Shown piece after piece: positions 63,619 through 64,000 of a stretch of 64,000 nucleotides of DNA. Each line of letters starts with the position of its first letter. Position 1 is the stretch's first letter. The translations under genes and the position numbers were made by a program. Location: positions 124,001-188,000 of the forward strand of contig JAGEMR010000030.1 of assembly GCA_021030915.1 (NCBI GenBank). Reading direction: 5' to 3'. The DNA comes from Astrothelium macrocarpum. Lineage: Eukaryota > Ascomycota > Dothideomycetes > Trypetheliales > Trypetheliaceae. A model generated the notes under the pieces. It worked only from the letters and a program-made list of their open reading frames with translations, did not search any database and was not told the origin of the DNA.

Positions 63619-64000
63619 CTACTCCGCATTAAGATTACCAAAGCGATACTGAGAGAAACTTAGGCTACCATCAGGAAAATTCCAATATGCTTCGCCGAGA
63701 TCGGTGCCTGCAGCGCCTGCACTGATGTGAATGGGAAGAAGATGTTCTACAGTCGGATGCGCCTGTCTAGCATCGCTGCGCTTCATCAAAGATGCCATCT
63801 TTGCCTGACGTTCCTCTGGCTTTGCAATGACCGCCTCCTTCAATGCCTCATCAAAGCTGATGGTATATCTGAAGAACATCAGCAAGAACACACAATCGAT
63901 CTGACACTGTCAAGCAGCATTTTGCTTACGGCATGGTCTCCCCAGTTCCCATTGTCCTCCGGAAATCACGAGTATTATGGACCGCCATTCCCGCGCCAAC
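63619..64000 (-). CDS. LigB/DODA-type extradiol dioxygenase, 3' part
   Basis: C-terminal part of an aromatic ring-opening dioxygenase of the LigB/4,5-DOPA-dioxygenase family; the 5' part lies beyond the window. Visible exons: from the edge (64000) to 63930 and 63868-63619, with a 61-nt intron (GTAAGC donor, CTTCAG acceptor) splitting a Pro codon. The reading is VGAGMAVHNTRDFRRTMGTG and, after the intron, ISFDEALKEAV, DARQAHPTVEHLLPIHISAG and LSFSQYRFGN. The ARQAHPTxEHLLP block, with its metal- or acid-base His residues, and the AAG after HISAG are characteristic of the family. Fungal members cleave catechols or DOPA; the substrate here is unknown. Confidence 0.85.

Overview
The window is nuclear DNA from a filamentous ascomycete (Pezizomycotina). 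The evidence is many short introns (about 50-120 nt) with GT-AG ends and CTAAC/CTGAC-like branch sites, a HET-domain gene, a GH128-type glucanase, a fungal DUF7918-type protein, a glycerophosphodiester permease and a WW/PhoD-like phosphatase, all in single-copy fungal style. I cannot place it below the subphylum. Exon joins were built by hand; nearly all were checked by frame and by summing exon lengths to a multiple of three.

Left part (1-16.1 kb): ribosomal protein eL38 (-), a class-C beta-lactamase/LovD-like hydrolase (+), an NXT1/p15 mRNA-export factor (+), a DUF7918 plus coiled-coil protein (+) and a smaller coiled-coil neighbour that looks like its truncated paralogue (+), an 87-residue membrane/HeH-like protein (-), mitochondrial methionyl-tRNA synthetase (+), a 14-3-3 protein with an 8-nt micro-exon (+), a 2.1 kb gene-poor stretch, and the mitochondrial coiled-coil protein Fmp32/DUF1640 (-).

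Middle (16.4-37 kb): a 1248-aa WW plus PhoD-like phosphatase (-) diverges from a Git1-like phosphodiester permease (+); the shared 0.95 kb promoter region holds a Pho4/NUC-1-type CACGTG and a TATA box, suggesting a phosphate-scavenging pair. Then a secreted GH128-like glucanase, followed by a 1.86 kb extremely AT-rich element with perfect 16-bp terminal inverted repeats, bracketed by an 84-bp diverged direct repeat. Next to it sits a HET-domain gene (-). WDR70 (+) and a NIPA-like magnesium transporter (+) follow.

Right part (37.5-64 kb): mitochondrial ssDNA-binding protein Rim1 (-) diverging from proteasome ATPase Rpt2 (+); cyclin H/Ccl1 (-) diverging from a Dal5-type anion permease (+); then a block of three large proteins of unknown function (45.6-55.6 kb). 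The first two share a roughly 200-residue region not known to me, and the second carries fourteen copies of a 10-residue Gln/Tyr/Ser repeat. After a 3 kb gene-poor stretch come a single-pass membrane ORF overlapping a nucleoside-phosphorylase-domain ORF in another frame, a PAQR/hemolysin-III receptor, and the 3' end of a LigB/DODA-type dioxygenase that leaves the window.

The housekeeping genes are interleaved with accessory material. The candidates for something undescribed are the 45.6-55.6 kb family, the AT-rich element with its odd base-context signature, and the membrane/PNP overlapping pair.
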